NCBI RefSeq assembly: GCF_019100565.1
Contig: NZ_JAHRID010000011.1
Coordinates: 35,427-98,472 of the forward strand
Direction of reading: 5' to 3'
From: Arsukibacterium indicum
Lineage (GTDB): Bacteria; Pseudomonadota; Gammaproteobacteria; Enterobacterales; Alteromonadaceae
DNA: 63,046 bases
The notes below the pieces were generated by a model that ran no database searches, was not told the origin of the DNA, and was given only the letters and a program-made list of their open reading frames with translations. Below are positions 28,155 to 37,575 of this stretch, piece after piece. Position 1 is the stretch's first letter, and the number at the start of each line of letters is the position of its first letter. The position numbers and the translations under genes were made by a program.

Positions 28155-28423
28155 AGCTGGAGAAGCTCAAGGCCTGGCTACGCCAGGCCAGTTTTTATGC
28201 CGAAGAGGCTTACAATGCTCCCTATCGCAGTGCGATAGCGCGGGCTAAAAGGGAGCAGGACGATTTGTTTATGCTGCTGATTTTCTCAGAAATGATGGGG
28301 GTGCCCAACCCTGCAAGTTATTACACCCTGGAGTTGCAACCACTATTGATGGAGCGTTTTCACGACTGGCACACCCGGATGGGCATGGAGCACTCACCGC
28401 TGGACAACATTAAATGCTGTTAA
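28151..28423 (+). CDS. Cory-CC-star family small protein
   Basis: A 90-residue protein ending in two cysteines directly before the stop (NIKCC), the feature for which this small family is named. It also has the conserved FYAEEAYNAPYRSAIARAKREQDDLFMLLIFSEMMGVPNP. Function is unknown. The terminal cysteine pair suggests binding of a metal or a disulfide. It overlaps cstA by four bases and the ArsA-type ATPase gene by ten, a strong sign of coupled translation. Confidence 0.82.
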   Translation: MKLEKLKAWLRQASFYAEEAYNAPYRSAIARAKREQDDLFMLLIFSEMMGVPNPASYYTLELQPLLMERFHDWHTRMGMEHSPLDNIKCC

Positions 28424-29418
28424 CAGACAAACGGTTGCTGCTAGTCGGTGGTAAAGGCGGTGTGGGTAAAACCACAACCAGTTCGGCACTGGCTTTGCTG
28501 GCGACAGAACGTGGCAAAAAAGTCCTGTTGGTTTCCACCGATCCGGCGCACAGCCTGAGCGATGCTTTTAACCGCCCTATTGGTGACAGTATAACCCGGT
28601 TGGCACCAAATCTGGATGGTCTGGAACTTGATCCGGACCGGGAGGTTGAGCAGCACCTGGCTAAAGTCACCGCCCAGCTAAAACGCTTTACCCGGCCAGA
28701 AATGTACAGCGAAATTGAACGGCAAATGCGCTTAACCCGCCAATCGCCAGGCGCGCAGGAAGCAGCTATGCTCGAGCGAATTGCCAATGTGATTGAACTG
28801 GGTCTGAAAGACTACGATTTAGTGATTTTTGATACCGCCCCCACCGGCCATACCTTACGCTTACTTAGCTTGCCAGAGGCCATGGCTGCCTGGACTCAGG
28901 GTTTGCTCAATGCCAATAAGCGTTCAGATAAACTGGGCGATGTGCTCGGTCATTTAACCCCCAAAGCCGGCCGCGATGTCGATAACCCGTTGGCGGATCC
29001 AAACGAACACGCCACGGCCGGCATGGATGAGCGCAATAAAGCCATTACTGAAACCCTGCTAAGCCGGCAGCGTTTATTACAGCGCACCCGGCAGATCCTC
29101 ACCGATAAACAGCAAAGCGCCCTGCTGTTCGTATTGACGCCGGAAAAACTGCCTATTCTGGAAACCGGCCGCGCGGTACAAAGCTTGCTGCAGGAAAAAC
29201 TGCCATTGGCCGGCTTAGTCGTTAACCGTATTTTACCTGAAAGCGCCGATGGCGAATTTCTGGCAGCTCGCCGAGCTCAAGAGAAAGTGCATTTGGCCCA
29301 GATAGCACAGGATTTTTCGACCCTGCCCCGGTACAAAGTGCCACTGCAAGCCACGGACATTCAGGGCCTTGCTGCGCTGCAACATATGGCAAGCTTGCTG
29401 GAGCAAGCCGGTTTATAG
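28414..29418 (+). CDS. ArsA/Get3-family ATPase
   Basis: A 334-residue P-loop ATPase. LLLVGGKGGVGKTTTSSALALLA holds the deviant Walker A (residues 14-20). VSTDPAHSLSDAF is the switch I segment, and VIFDTAPTGHTLRLLSLPEA is the Walker B/switch II segment. ArsA/Get3 proteins load or target membrane proteins, or energise arsenite export. No arsB or arsenic gene is near, and this copy has a single ATPase domain, so an assembly role for the neighbouring CstA transporter is a reasonable guess. It is the third gene of the overlapping trio. Confidence 0.85.
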   Translation: MLLTDKRLLLVGGKGGVGKTTTSSALALLATERGKKVLLVSTDPAHSLSDAFNRPIGDSITRLAPNLDGLELDPDREVEQHLAKVTAQLKRFTRPEMYSEIERQMRLTRQSPGAQEAAMLERIANVIELGLKDYDLVIFDTAPTGHTLRLLSLPEAMAAWTQGLLNANKRSDKLGDVLGHLTPKAGRDVDNPLADPNEHATAGMDERNKAITETLLSRQRLLQRTRQILTDKQQSALLFVLTPEKLPILETGRAVQSLLQEKLPLAGLVVNRILPESADGEFLAARRAQEKVHLAQIAQDFSTLPRYKVPLQATDIQGLAALQHMASLLEQAGL

Positions 29419-29752
29419 GGAAAGTCCTAAAGTATTTGCAAGGACAGTTAAACAGCACCATAATTTTAATTTAGTGTGTAACAGCATATTTCTGTTCAAT
29501 TCAAAGTATAAATACCTGAGCTAAATAATGCCTCCATTCAATTATCACGTTCAGCAAATCCTCGCTTCAGGTAACGACAGTTAATGCCAGTTAGTTACAC
29601 TTAAGCAAAAACCACTTTAATTATTCGCCTCCAGGCTGCTAAAGCTGCTACAAGTACTTCTTATCTAGAAATGCCCAAGGCCTGAAAACTTTGTGGCGAT
29701 CAAACAAACGACAAATTCACAATAGAACACTAACGTATGGAGGAGGTTGAAC
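29419..29752. other. Intergenic region without recognised features
   Basis: About 330 nt, A+T-rich, between the ArsA-type gene and the PDZ protein gene. No hairpin terminator, RNA gene or convincing promoter was seen. The last bases contain AGGAGG (29741-29746), which serves the next gene. Confidence 0.6.
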
Positions 29753-31570
29753 TTGCCTGACGTTAAAACAACTTTTATAGATATGTTCAGAATTATCTTT
29801 ATGCTGTATCTGACGCTTAATGTCAGTTCTGTTTATGCTAAAGACACGCTTGGTATCGCTTTAGGACAAGGTTACAGCGCTCCTTATATATCAGCGATAG
29901 ATCCCTTTGGTTTAGCGGCAACATCTGGTCTTATGCTGAACGACCAAATTATTGAGATTGGTCATGTATCAATTTCATTTAAATCTCAGGCAAAAGCTTT
30001 TCTAAACTTAAAATCGCCAGGCAAGCCTTATATAATAGTAATAAAACGAAATGGTACGTTGCATGCTATTACTATCGACCCGCATAGAGCCCCAAAAATA
30101 TGGTCAAGGCTCCAAAGTACTGATCCCTTTGCTGCATGCTACTTTTCTCCGTCAGTTCAATGCATAAAGTCATTTGTTGAAAAACCAATGCATAAAGACC
30201 CACAAACCCGGTTTAGAAATTATTACTCGGTTATTAATGATCTGGTTAAGTTAGAGCAAATGGCGGACGCACAAGCACTGCTGAGTGAAATGCAGATACT
30301 TTTCTATCAGTTGCCTCAGGATGCAAATATGAACATAGCCGCATTAATCGAGGCTATGGCGCTTTTCGGGCAGCAACCTACCGAGAAAATGGCAGTTTTT
30401 GTGTATCAGAATATGTCTAAAACTTTTTTGTTTTCGCTATTTTCTCAAGCTGAATTGTTTGCAAAATATGGCAACTTAAAAGCAGCTGGTGTTTTCCTTG
30501 ATCCGCTTATCTCGCTGGCAAAAAATGATCCAGATCACCTAAAAGATGATGCCGCTGCTTTTGGACGTGCTTTAGCAGCCACCAACAATCACCAGATAAT
30601 TGAGTTTCATGTACAAAACAAACATCATAAATCGGAATGGAAGAATAAATTATTACAAGAGGCGTTGCTCTATCATCTTAAAAATGAGCAGCAAGAATCT
30701 GCAGATAAAGTATGGAAAATAATCTTTGGAACACCACGCTCATGGACCGATGAAGATTATCTGAGCTATGTACGGTTATTTAGAAAAATGCACAATCTTG
30801 ACGCAGCACAGCATATGATCAACAAAATGCAAACACATTATCAGAGCTTATCCGAAGGAGACAAAAGCATTTTCCAGTCACTCGCAGCAGGCAGGCTGAT
30901 ACGAGCCTACGGCGCGAATGGTAATATTCATCAGGCTAAACTTTTGATTAATCAATACTTTGCAACAAACCCATTAAATCACATGATGGCGCTTGTAGTT
31001 GAGGTTGCAAATAGCAAAAATAGCAGAGGTATAGCTTTACAACATTTCAAAGATCTATCGGTACTACTTGAAGATACCCACAAACGCTTAAAAACTGCCT
31101 CCAACAGTCAACGACGTCAACTTAAAGCAAGCGAGTTAGAAGCATTCTATCAGGTGCAGGCGGCCTACCTTAACACCAACCTTACTCTGCAAGAGGTTTC
31201 TGGATACAAACTAAGTAAATTTGCCCACGAAAAAATTATCGATAGCTTGTTAGAGGTCAGAAAGCACGAGCAAGCCCTGATCTGGACAGATTACGTTAAT
31301 TCGGAATTAGGTAAGTCGTATAAGTACGGTACTATTTTTGCTTCCTTTGGCTCATCTTCCACGTCAAAACAAATTGAAAATCTTAAAAGGCACCCAAAAT
31401 TTCCTGAATATAACCAACGCTTTTACCGGCATCATTTAAAACGACTATATTGGAATGGCTATTTGGACGATGCACAAAAGCTATTTAACAAATTATCAGA
31501 GAATGAAAAACGTAATGCGGTACTGAGTCAAATACCTTATGTTGTTAACTGCAACAAATGTAACTTATGA
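29753..31570 (+). CDS. Secreted PDZ-domain protein with helical (TPR-like) repeats
   Basis: A 605-residue protein that I do not recognise as a named family. The signal peptide is MFRIIFMLYLTLNVSSVYA within the first 30 residues. A PDZ-like domain follows (LGIALGQGYSAPYISAIDPFGLAATSGLMLNDQIIEIG). The rest (about residue 130 to the end) is all-helical with TPR-like pairs, such as VRLFRKMHNLDAAQHMINKM. The start is TTG 29753, six bases after a perfect AGGAGG; an ATG at 29783 also keeps the signal peptide. The C-terminus is cysteine-rich (VVNCNKCNL). It opens an A+T-rich block that looks acquired. Confidence 0.65.
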   Translation: MPDVKTTFIDMFRIIFMLYLTLNVSSVYAKDTLGIALGQGYSAPYISAIDPFGLAATSGLMLNDQIIEIGHVSISFKSQAKAFLNLKSPGKPYIIVIKRNGTLHAITIDPHRAPKIWSRLQSTDPFAACYFSPSVQCIKSFVEKPMHKDPQTRFRNYYSVINDLVKLEQMADAQALLSEMQILFYQLPQDANMNIAALIEAMALFGQQPTEKMAVFVYQNMSKTFLFSLFSQAELFAKYGNLKAAGVFLDPLISLAKNDPDHLKDDAAAFGRALAATNNHQIIEFHVQNKHHKSEWKNKLLQEALLYHLKNEQQESADKVWKIIFGTPRSWTDEDYLSYVRLFRKMHNLDAAQHMINKMQTHYQSLSEGDKSIFQSLAAGRLIRAYGANGNIHQAKLLINQYFATNPLNHMMALVVEVANSKNSRGIALQHFKDLSVLLEDTHKRLKTASNSQRRQLKASELEAFYQVQAAYLNTNLTLQEVSGYKLSKFAHEKIIDSLLEVRKHEQALIWTDYVNSELGKSYKYGTIFASFGSSSTSKQIENLKRHPKFPEYNQRFYRHHLKRLYWNGYLDDAQKLFNKLSENEKRNAVLSQIPYVVNCNKCNL

Positions 31571-31599
31571 ATTGACATCCCAGTCAGCCTGCGATTTTT

Positions 31600-31797
31600 T
31601 CAGCTACCGCGTTTTCCCCGCCAACGATCTTTGACAGCCGAAGGCTGTATATCATCACGCTCTGTTGGCAATTTGCCTTTTTTAGTACCTCTGGAACGAG
31701 CCCTGATATCAATATCCACTTCCTGACGTTCAGCATCAAGGCCATGATCGGCTTTCCGTTCCGACTGAGTTTTGGGGTGTCGAAAAGCTGAGTTCAT
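31600..31797 (-). CDS. Small basic protein of unknown function
   Basis: A 65-residue, highly charged protein (MNSAFRHPKTQSERKADHGL...KDRWRGKRGS). Short basic proteins with an RHPKTQxER-like N-terminus are scattered through gammaproteobacteria. AAGAGA lies seven bases before the ATG. No homolog with a known role comes to mind. It is convergent with the PDZ-protein gene and only 29 nt from it. Confidence 0.6.
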   Translation of the reverse strand: MNSAFRHPKTQSERKADHGLDAERQEVDIDIRARSRGTKKGKLPTERDDIQPSAVKDRWRGKRGS

Positions 31798-31862
31798 AAT
31801 ATATCTCTTCTTTGCTTTTGCCTGGAAAAGTATTTGTTGTTGTGCAAGACTATAGTTTCAGT

Positions 31863-33152
31863 CTAATCCCAACCAGCTTGGAGCCGCCATTTCTCCAACT
31901 CCTTGCGGTTACTTTCATACAGTCTGAACAGGTTGCCTTCAAACTGCTTTACAATTTCGCTATCACAGGGGTTTTGCTGCATAAACTGATATGTGGCACG
32001 ACTTATATCAGCAACCGTAATCCTATCCTTTTCCTGTGCAAGTAAGTTCAAAAACGTTTCACTTACGTTCCTTCCCGTGCGAGTGGAGTCGAAATCAGCC
32101 ACCCGCTTAAGGGTGTCATAATGCTCTGGCTTCACCCACCATTGCTGGGTTTCAGTGCCCCAGGCCTTATGCGAGGCGGGAAAGCCATATTCGTAAGTCG
32201 TTGTTTTTACCCATTCTCGCGACAATTTCAATCCCTTTGCATTTTCGGGCAAACAACTAGCATAACGTGTATCGAAATTCAGCAAGTAGGCGGTCATTAC
32301 GGGCGCGATCAGGCTAATATTGTTGTACCATTCGCGGGCAGCGCGATCCTCTGCATCGGTGGCAAACCCTTTGCCAGCTGCAATTCGCTCCAGGTCACGA
32401 TGTGCGCGAGTCTCCTTTGAAGCCGCCCCCTGAACTATTACTCGCCGGTAGTTTGCGTCCATCTGGTAAAGAGTACCGGTATCATGATTCACGACGGCGG
32501 CAAGGTAGGATTCTGCCGTGCCGCTTGTTTCGGCCTGGACGATAACGTGTGTTGTATCGCCAGAACCAAAAACGCCCGTTGATGGGCGCAATATTCCGCC
32601 AACTCTGGAGACATTGGCTGTCTGCACAAATTTATCTGTTGGGCCATCTGTCCGCTTAAAGACTGCTTCCATCTGTTGATTTACATAGTAGCGTTCCGCA
32701 TCCCTCATCTCACCGGGTTTACGGGGTAATCTTGCCCGAATCGAAAAATTCGTTTGTGGTGTGCTTCTTAATATATTGTTATCAATAGTTGACCAAACAC
32801 CAACCCAATGAATATGAAGCGAATTGCCCGAAGGAAAGTCTGGGGCACAATTTATACCGTGACGTTTTCGGTCAAGACGGCTGGCGCTACTCTCTGCTAT
32901 AACCGAAGTGTTGCCGTTATTGTATACCTCACCATTTATCGCTCCAAGGCAATCATGTGTGGCTTCATAAATGTAGCCTTGATATTTTTTGGGATTTCTT
33001 GGGTCAGGCCATAATGTCATCTCGATCGTGAAACCAGCTACTTCAGTAATCCAAGCACCTGCTAACTTGTCAGAAGTAACCTGATTTGCCAAGCTGTTTG
33101 CTGCATATAAAAGTGCAAGCAGTATTATTGATATCAAGTTTTTTTTCATCAT
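31863..33152 (-). CDS. Uncharacterised secreted protein
   Basis: A protein of about 429 residues with a signal peptide (KKNLISIILLALLYAANSLA). Its first domain, AGAWITEVAGFTIEMTLWPDPRNPKKYQGYIYEATHDC, looks like a small beta-barrel (lipocalin-type) fold. The C-terminal half is helical, with LNFDTRYASCLPE and four or more cysteines. The frame is open further upstream, to 33239. The ATG at 33152 was chosen because GAGAG lies seven bases before it and it begins the signal peptide. I do not recognise the family. Confidence 0.6.
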   Translation of the reverse strand: MMKKNLISIILLALLYAANSLANQVTSDKLAGAWITEVAGFTIEMTLWPDPRNPKKYQGYIYEATHDCLGAINGEVYNNGNTSVIAESSASRLDRKRHGINCAPDFPSGNSLHIHWVGVWSTIDNNILRSTPQTNFSIRARLPRKPGEMRDAERYYVNQQMEAVFKRTDGPTDKFVQTANVSRVGGILRPSTGVFGSGDTTHVIVQAETSGTAESYLAAVVNHDTGTLYQMDANYRRVIVQGAASKETRAHRDLERIAAGKGFATDAEDRAAREWYNNISLIAPVMTAYLLNFDTRYASCLPENAKGLKLSREWVKTTTYEYGFPASHKAWGTETQQWWVKPEHYDTLKRVADFDSTRTGRNVSETFLNLLAQEKDRITVADISRATYQFMQQNPCDSEIVKQFEGNLFRLYESNRKELEKWRLQAGWD

Positions 33153-33228
33153 TTCAATACTCTCAATACTTGTAGACTTAGCCAAAGCACAGATCGTGTC
33201 AGGCAAGCACTCACTACCGAATTGATAA

Positions 33229-34575
33229 TTACTGTACAATATGGCAGGAACGAGGAAACCCCCACCCTATTCCAGGAACTAATAATGGCTGTTCCTCTTC
33301 GAAAGCTAATAACGGATCTATTAGGTTATTTAGCCATAAAATTGGCTGGGAGCACGAAGCTTGCTCATATTCGAACCGAACCACCGCTTCTATATTGCCA
33401 TTTGCACCTAAATCAACCAATTGCCGCACTATTCGAGCTTGTTCATCATATTCGTAAATAAAGTCATAGCGGGTAAAAGTCCGACCGGGCAAGGGGATTA
33501 TTTCATGCTCCTCTCTAACCAGTAGCTGGTCTTCGAACACATAAGTTGTACTTCCCAGCGCGCTGCCATCACTAGCTGTATCCACTACTTTTTCAATTTT
33601 ATTATTCAACCAGAAGAATTGGGTAACAGTGCCACTTAAATCCGTTTTTGTTTCCAGTTTACCATCTGGCATGTACTCAAATTCTACACGGTTTTGCAGA
33701 CTACCATCGGTTGTATTTCGCTGTTCCCAGGCAAAGAGCCGACCGTCTGAATACGTAAAAGTGGTTGCTAATGTCAGATCTATCACAGGAGTAAAATTAT
33801 TATCTGTAAATCTTAAGTCAGAATGATTTAAGGTAAAATCTCCATCGAAGCCAACGGTAATAGCGGTTGTGGTATCGTTCGAGGAAATGATCACATACTC
33901 AGTTACCCGATGTTGATCGTCAACAGTAAAAGTTTCCTGATGCCCTACAGACTCGTCACCCGTTATAAAAGAGCCGAGTGAAAATGATTCGAAATTAGTA
34001 TCAGTTGTACCATCATCAGTATACGTATAAGTTCCGGTCTGATACCTGTTTTGCACGTCATACTGTAAATTTAGCTGCCCCTCAAACACCCCGTTATTAT
34101 CAAAATCGTAATATATATTGATTAAACGGCTTTGCTCTCCAAAATCAATATCTTCTGCTGGTTCAACGGTAACCTGAACTCGATCCGTTGCTGTTAAGCC
34201 TTCTGAATCTGTTGCTGTTAGTTCAAAAACCAATGTTTGTAACTCAGTAACGTCCGGTGCCGTAAAGCTACTGCTCGTAGCATTTGAATTAACTAATTCA
34301 ACTTCCGGCCCGGAGATTTGCTGCCACTCAACAACAACAGACCCTTCTGCATCGGTCGCTGTTCCATTTAAAAATACAACCTCACCGGAATAAACCTGCA
34401 TATCACTACCAGCATCAACAACGGGTACAGTATTTACTGGAGGGGGAGTAGGCATTTCTGGCTCGTCACTATCCCCACAAGCAAACAAACTTAGAATAAA
34501 ACAGCTTATTATTAGAAGTTTATCGAACCGGCGTACTGTACAAGTATTTGATTGTTGTAATGGTAGTTGATACAT
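33229..34575 (-). CDS. PKD/Ig-like domain lipoprotein
   Basis: A 448-residue lipoprotein. LSLFAC (near residue 33) is the lipobox, followed by a proline-rich linker (PTPPPVNTVPVVDAGSD). A PKD/REJ-like domain covers residues 50-140 (VEWQQISGPEVELVNSNATSSSFTAPDV). The remainder is a series of short beta repeats with YxYxxDG-type pieces (VEFEYMPDGKLETKTD, YDFIYEYDEQARIVRQLVDLGANGN) like YD repeats. It is probably exposed on the cell surface. GGAG precedes the ATG by nine bases. It is divergent from the HTH-TPR gene. Confidence 0.65.
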   Translation of the reverse strand: MYQLPLQQSNTCTVRRFDKLLIISCFILSLFACGDSDEPEMPTPPPVNTVPVVDAGSDMQVYSGEVVFLNGTATDAEGSVVVEWQQISGPEVELVNSNATSSSFTAPDVTELQTLVFELTATDSEGLTATDRVQVTVEPAEDIDFGEQSRLINIYYDFDNNGVFEGQLNLQYDVQNRYQTGTYTYTDDGTTDTNFESFSLGSFITGDESVGHQETFTVDDQHRVTEYVIISSNDTTTAITVGFDGDFTLNHSDLRFTDNNFTPVIDLTLATTFTYSDGRLFAWEQRNTTDGSLQNRVEFEYMPDGKLETKTDLSGTVTQFFWLNNKIEKVVDTASDGSALGSTTYVFEDQLLVREEHEIIPLPGRTFTRYDFIYEYDEQARIVRQLVDLGANGNIEAVVRFEYEQASCSQPILWLNNLIDPLLAFEEEQPLLVPGIGWGFPRSCHIVQ

Positions 34576-34818
34576 AGCAACTATCTCCGTGAAGAAATTA
34601 TTAATAAAAGCGAGGAATGAACACTACTTTAATTAATATCCTGAAATAGCTACTTATCCAGCATAATGACATTCAATGATTTCTAACTGGCGCTATATAC
34701 ATTTAAGTGCCGTTAACTGACGATGCTTTTAACTTAAAATTTTTTTTACTGTTGAAACGTGCAATTCATAACCAGCTTGGGTACCATAAAATCATCAATG
34801 CAATACAGATGGCTGAAC

Positions 34819-36864
34819 ATGGATGACAGAAAGCGAAAGCGTGGCATAAAGGCATCCAGAAACAAACTAGAAGCAGCGATGTTAGCGAGGGGCTTTGAAA
34901 CACAAGCTGCCTTAGCTCAGCAAATAGCATTAAATGAAGGTATCGATAAAGCGCCGCGTGATCTGGTTAACAAAGTTTTTCGTGAGCAAGCGGTGTCTCC
35001 CCATAATCTGGCAAGAATTGCACTGGCGTTGCAAGTCGAAGTTCATACCATTTACATGTCACAAGATGACAAACCGCTTGCACAGATTCACTCTAAACAA
35101 AATATTCAACCCAATAAAGCCTCATTCGTTTTTAGCAAAAAAAGTACCTATTTACTACCGTCTTCAACCAGTAACAACCTAAAAGCCTCCCGGTACAGCA
35201 TAGGTATTCTTGGCGTACTGTTATGTATCAGCATAGTTGCAATGGGGTTCAACTGGCTGCAGCAAGAAACCCACAAAGCACAAAACCCTCGAGCTAAGCT
35301 TGTATCCTCAATAGGCAAAGCTCTCGTTGTCATCCAGGCACCGGACGACTTACAGCAATTTGGCACTGAACTCGTAACGGAAATTTCTGCTATGCCGTCG
35401 ATAAATGCCACGATGCTAACTTCACAGGAAGCGTATTCCATCCCCCCCGCTGAAGCTTTGTTAAAGTGGCAGGCACACGGTGTATTACGCCTGGAATATC
35501 AAAAAAGACAATTTTACATAATGGTTACAGCAACTTTCACTACAGCAAATTACAAAAATGTTATCTTGCAAAAAATTATGCACAACAGTGAATTAACACA
35601 CGATATAGCTGTTATTAGCGCCGATATCCGTTCACAAATTCAGCAATTTGTTGATGGTAATATGCCTAATCCGGTTATCACATCGTCAGCTGAATCACTG
35701 CAGCTATTATTGCTTGGCAAAGAGCAATTGTTTACCAGCCGGTCAGAAAAGGACTTTAGCAAAGCGTCAAAATTATTTAACCAGGCCGCTCATGAAGACC
35801 CTGAATTTAGTGCGGTGTATGCAGAACTTTGTCGTACTTATGTACGCATTAGCTGGATACATCAAGAAACACCGTCGCTTGAGCGTGCTGCAGATTACTG
35901 CCGGCATGCGTCCGATTTACCCCACTCCGTTGCCACTGTTACAGCAAATGCTGAATTGTTAGCACGAACAGGTCGATTAGAGCAGGCTTTAGCGTTAATA
36001 ACAGCAAATATTCCGCTTGATACCGCCAACGCAGATACCCTTGCACTACTTGCCGCATTGCAACTGGAGCAATTTGAAAGGGATCGCCGCGATACTGATA
36101 AGCAACTTATTGAGGCCAACGCCAGAAAAGCAATATTACGGACACCGAGGCACTGGCAGGCGCTTAATACTCTGGGTAATTTATATTTTATGACGGGTAA
36201 CGTGCAGCAAGCTAAAGTTCATTTTGCTAAAGCGTCAGAAATTGTTAAACATGACGTGATCCTCGCAAATCTGGGAACTTTGCAAATGTGCCACGATGAA
36301 CTAGAGGACGCTGAAAAAACTTACCGGCAATTAATTACTAGTTTCGAAAACAACTACCTTGGTCACGAAAGTCTTGGCAAGGTGTATCATTTTCAGCGTC
36401 GGTTTGAGCTATCTCTGCAGCAACAACTTTTCGCTATCGACAAACAGCCTGAAGTCGCCATTCATCATGTCTGGGCTGATCTGGCAGGAACGTACCTAAA
36501 ACTGGAGCAAGACTCTGATGCGAAAAAATATTATCTGCATGCACTAACGTTGCTTGAACGAGATGAGTTATTGGAAAATATATCGTCGAGTGATCAAGTA
36601 CATAAATTATACTACCAAACAAAACTGCTCACTCTAACCAATAACGATAATTTAAAAGACAAGTTAAACGATAAAAGTGAGCAGGCCGGTTTGTTACAAG
36701 CTCGCACTCAATCTCTGAGCATCAGAGCAAAGAGTCATCTGGCATGGATTCTGGATATCACTGGAAATCCAGATACCAGCAAACAATTGTGGCAAGAAAT
36801 TTCTACCTTGTGCCCGGTATATTTGCGTTCTGCAGCATTAGCTACAGAGCAAAACAATCCCTAA
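34819..36864 (+). CDS. Membrane-anchored HTH regulator with periplasmic TPR domain
   Basis: A 681-residue protein. Residues 1-80 form a Cro/CI-like helix-turn-helix (KLEAAMLARGFETQAALAQQIAL...APRDLVNKVFREQ...LARIALALQV). A basic/serine linker and one transmembrane helix follow (YSIGILGVLLCISIVAMGFNWL). The rest is a C-terminal region of tetratricopeptide repeats (ALNTLGNLYFMTGNVQQAKVHFAKAS and others). The layout recalls CadC/ToxR-type one-component transmembrane regulators, but with an XRE-type instead of a winged-helix DNA-binding domain. In-frame starts exist at 34759 (GTG) and 34798 (ATG). The target genes are unknown; the divergent PKD lipoprotein gene is one candidate. Confidence 0.7.
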   Translation: MDDRKRKRGIKASRNKLEAAMLARGFETQAALAQQIALNEGIDKAPRDLVNKVFREQAVSPHNLARIALALQVEVHTIYMSQDDKPLAQIHSKQNIQPNKASFVFSKKSTYLLPSSTSNNLKASRYSIGILGVLLCISIVAMGFNWLQQETHKAQNPRAKLVSSIGKALVVIQAPDDLQQFGTELVTEISAMPSINATMLTSQEAYSIPPAEALLKWQAHGVLRLEYQKRQFYIMVTATFTTANYKNVILQKIMHNSELTHDIAVISADIRSQIQQFVDGNMPNPVITSSAESLQLLLLGKEQLFTSRSEKDFSKASKLFNQAAHEDPEFSAVYAELCRTYVRISWIHQETPSLERAADYCRHASDLPHSVATVTANAELLARTGRLEQALALITANIPLDTANADTLALLAALQLEQFERDRRDTDKQLIEANARKAILRTPRHWQALNTLGNLYFMTGNVQQAKVHFAKASEIVKHDVILANLGTLQMCHDELEDAEKTYRQLITSFENNYLGHESLGKVYHFQRRFELSLQQQLFAIDKQPEVAIHHVWADLAGTYLKLEQDSDAKKYYLHALTLLERDELLENISSSDQVHKLYYQTKLLTLTNNDNLKDKLNDKSEQAGLLQARTQSLSIRAKSHLAWILDITGNPDTSKQLWQEISTLCPVYLRSAALATEQNNP

Positions 36865-36952
36865 AAGACCGCAAGCCGCAGGATATTATGCAGCTGATTT
36901 TCAAAGAAAGATCCGTTACCCTATTATTTTTTAGCATTGGCATAGTACACAA

Positions 36953-37294
36953 ATGACTCCTCGATATTCTCTGCTAATAGTTTGTATTACTGTTTGCACC
37001 ATAAACCTGATCGCAATTGCAGCGGCGGCAGAACAACCTGACACCAACAACGGCGATTTTAAAACTGCGGTACTGGACGGTTACTTAAAGCGCTGTGTCG
37101 AAGTACTGCATAGCAAAGGCTATAGCAGCGAAGACATTAAAGCAGAATGCAGCTGTGAGCTTGATTATATCGAGCAGAACTTTGCTATATTTGAACAAAT
37201 GCTGGGTAACAGCGCAGCTGACAACCAGCAGCGGATAAATGATTTTAAAAAACAATTACTGCAATGCAAAGTGAAACCGCATGCCACCCAATAG
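36953..37294 (+). CDS. Small secreted protein of unknown function
   Basis: A 113-residue protein with a signal peptide (LLIVCITVCTINLIAIAAAA). The mature part has four cysteines (KRCVEV, ECSCELD, LQCKV), consistent with two disulfides. The rest is helical and acidic. No family is recognised. It is 88 nt downstream of the HTH-TPR gene on the same strand and may be co-expressed with it. Confidence 0.5.
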   Translation: MTPRYSLLIVCITVCTINLIAIAAAAEQPDTNNGDFKTAVLDGYLKRCVEVLHSKGYSSEDIKAECSCELDYIEQNFAIFEQMLGNSAADNQQRINDFKKQLLQCKVKPHATQ

Positions 37295-37426
37295 GATGGC
37301 AGAAGTCGCCGTATAACGCGCTGTTGCAGTTATCACAATATCGCTGCGCCGATGTATCCATTTTGGACTCACCTATATTTTCCCGACCTGAATGATTCTA
37401 CGTTAAGCAGTTGTTTTAGCAACAGT

Positions 37427-37468
37427 TGTCCGCATAATTATCGCGGACACTTTTCCTGTCCGCGGACA
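37427..37468 (+). promoter_or_regulatory. Paired TGTCCGC palindromes (probable NtrC-type activator sites)
   Basis: TGTCCGC-N9-GCGGACA (37427-37449) is followed by TGTCCGCGGACA (37457-37468), 30 bp centre to centre. They lie about 55-110 nt upstream of a sigma-54 promoter, at the usual distance for an enhancer of a sigma-54 activator. The regulator is likely to be the NtrC-type protein encoded at 42.1 kb. Confidence 0.7.
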
Positions 37469-37523
37469 CTTAAACAGACCACTCACAATTAATCATTTCC
37501 TTAAATATCATAAACTTAAAAGT

Positions 37524-37538
37524 TGGCACCAAAGCTGC
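37524..37538 (+). promoter_or_regulatory. Sigma-54 (-24/-12) promoter of the efflux operon
   Basis: TGGCAC-CAAAG-CTGC has GG and GC in the exact -24/-12 spacing and lies 38 nt before the HlyD gene start. Combined with upstream palindromes and a sigma-54 activator gene in the same cluster, this is a convincing match. Confidence 0.85.
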
Positions 37539-37575
37539 TTTGTCCTTGCAGCAAGTACGACTACAAGGGCTGATT

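Noticed and set aside
28414..29418. Arsenic resistance operon suggested by the ArsA-type ATPase
   Set aside because: No arsB, arsR or arsD gene is nearby; the overlap is with cstA and a CC-star gene.
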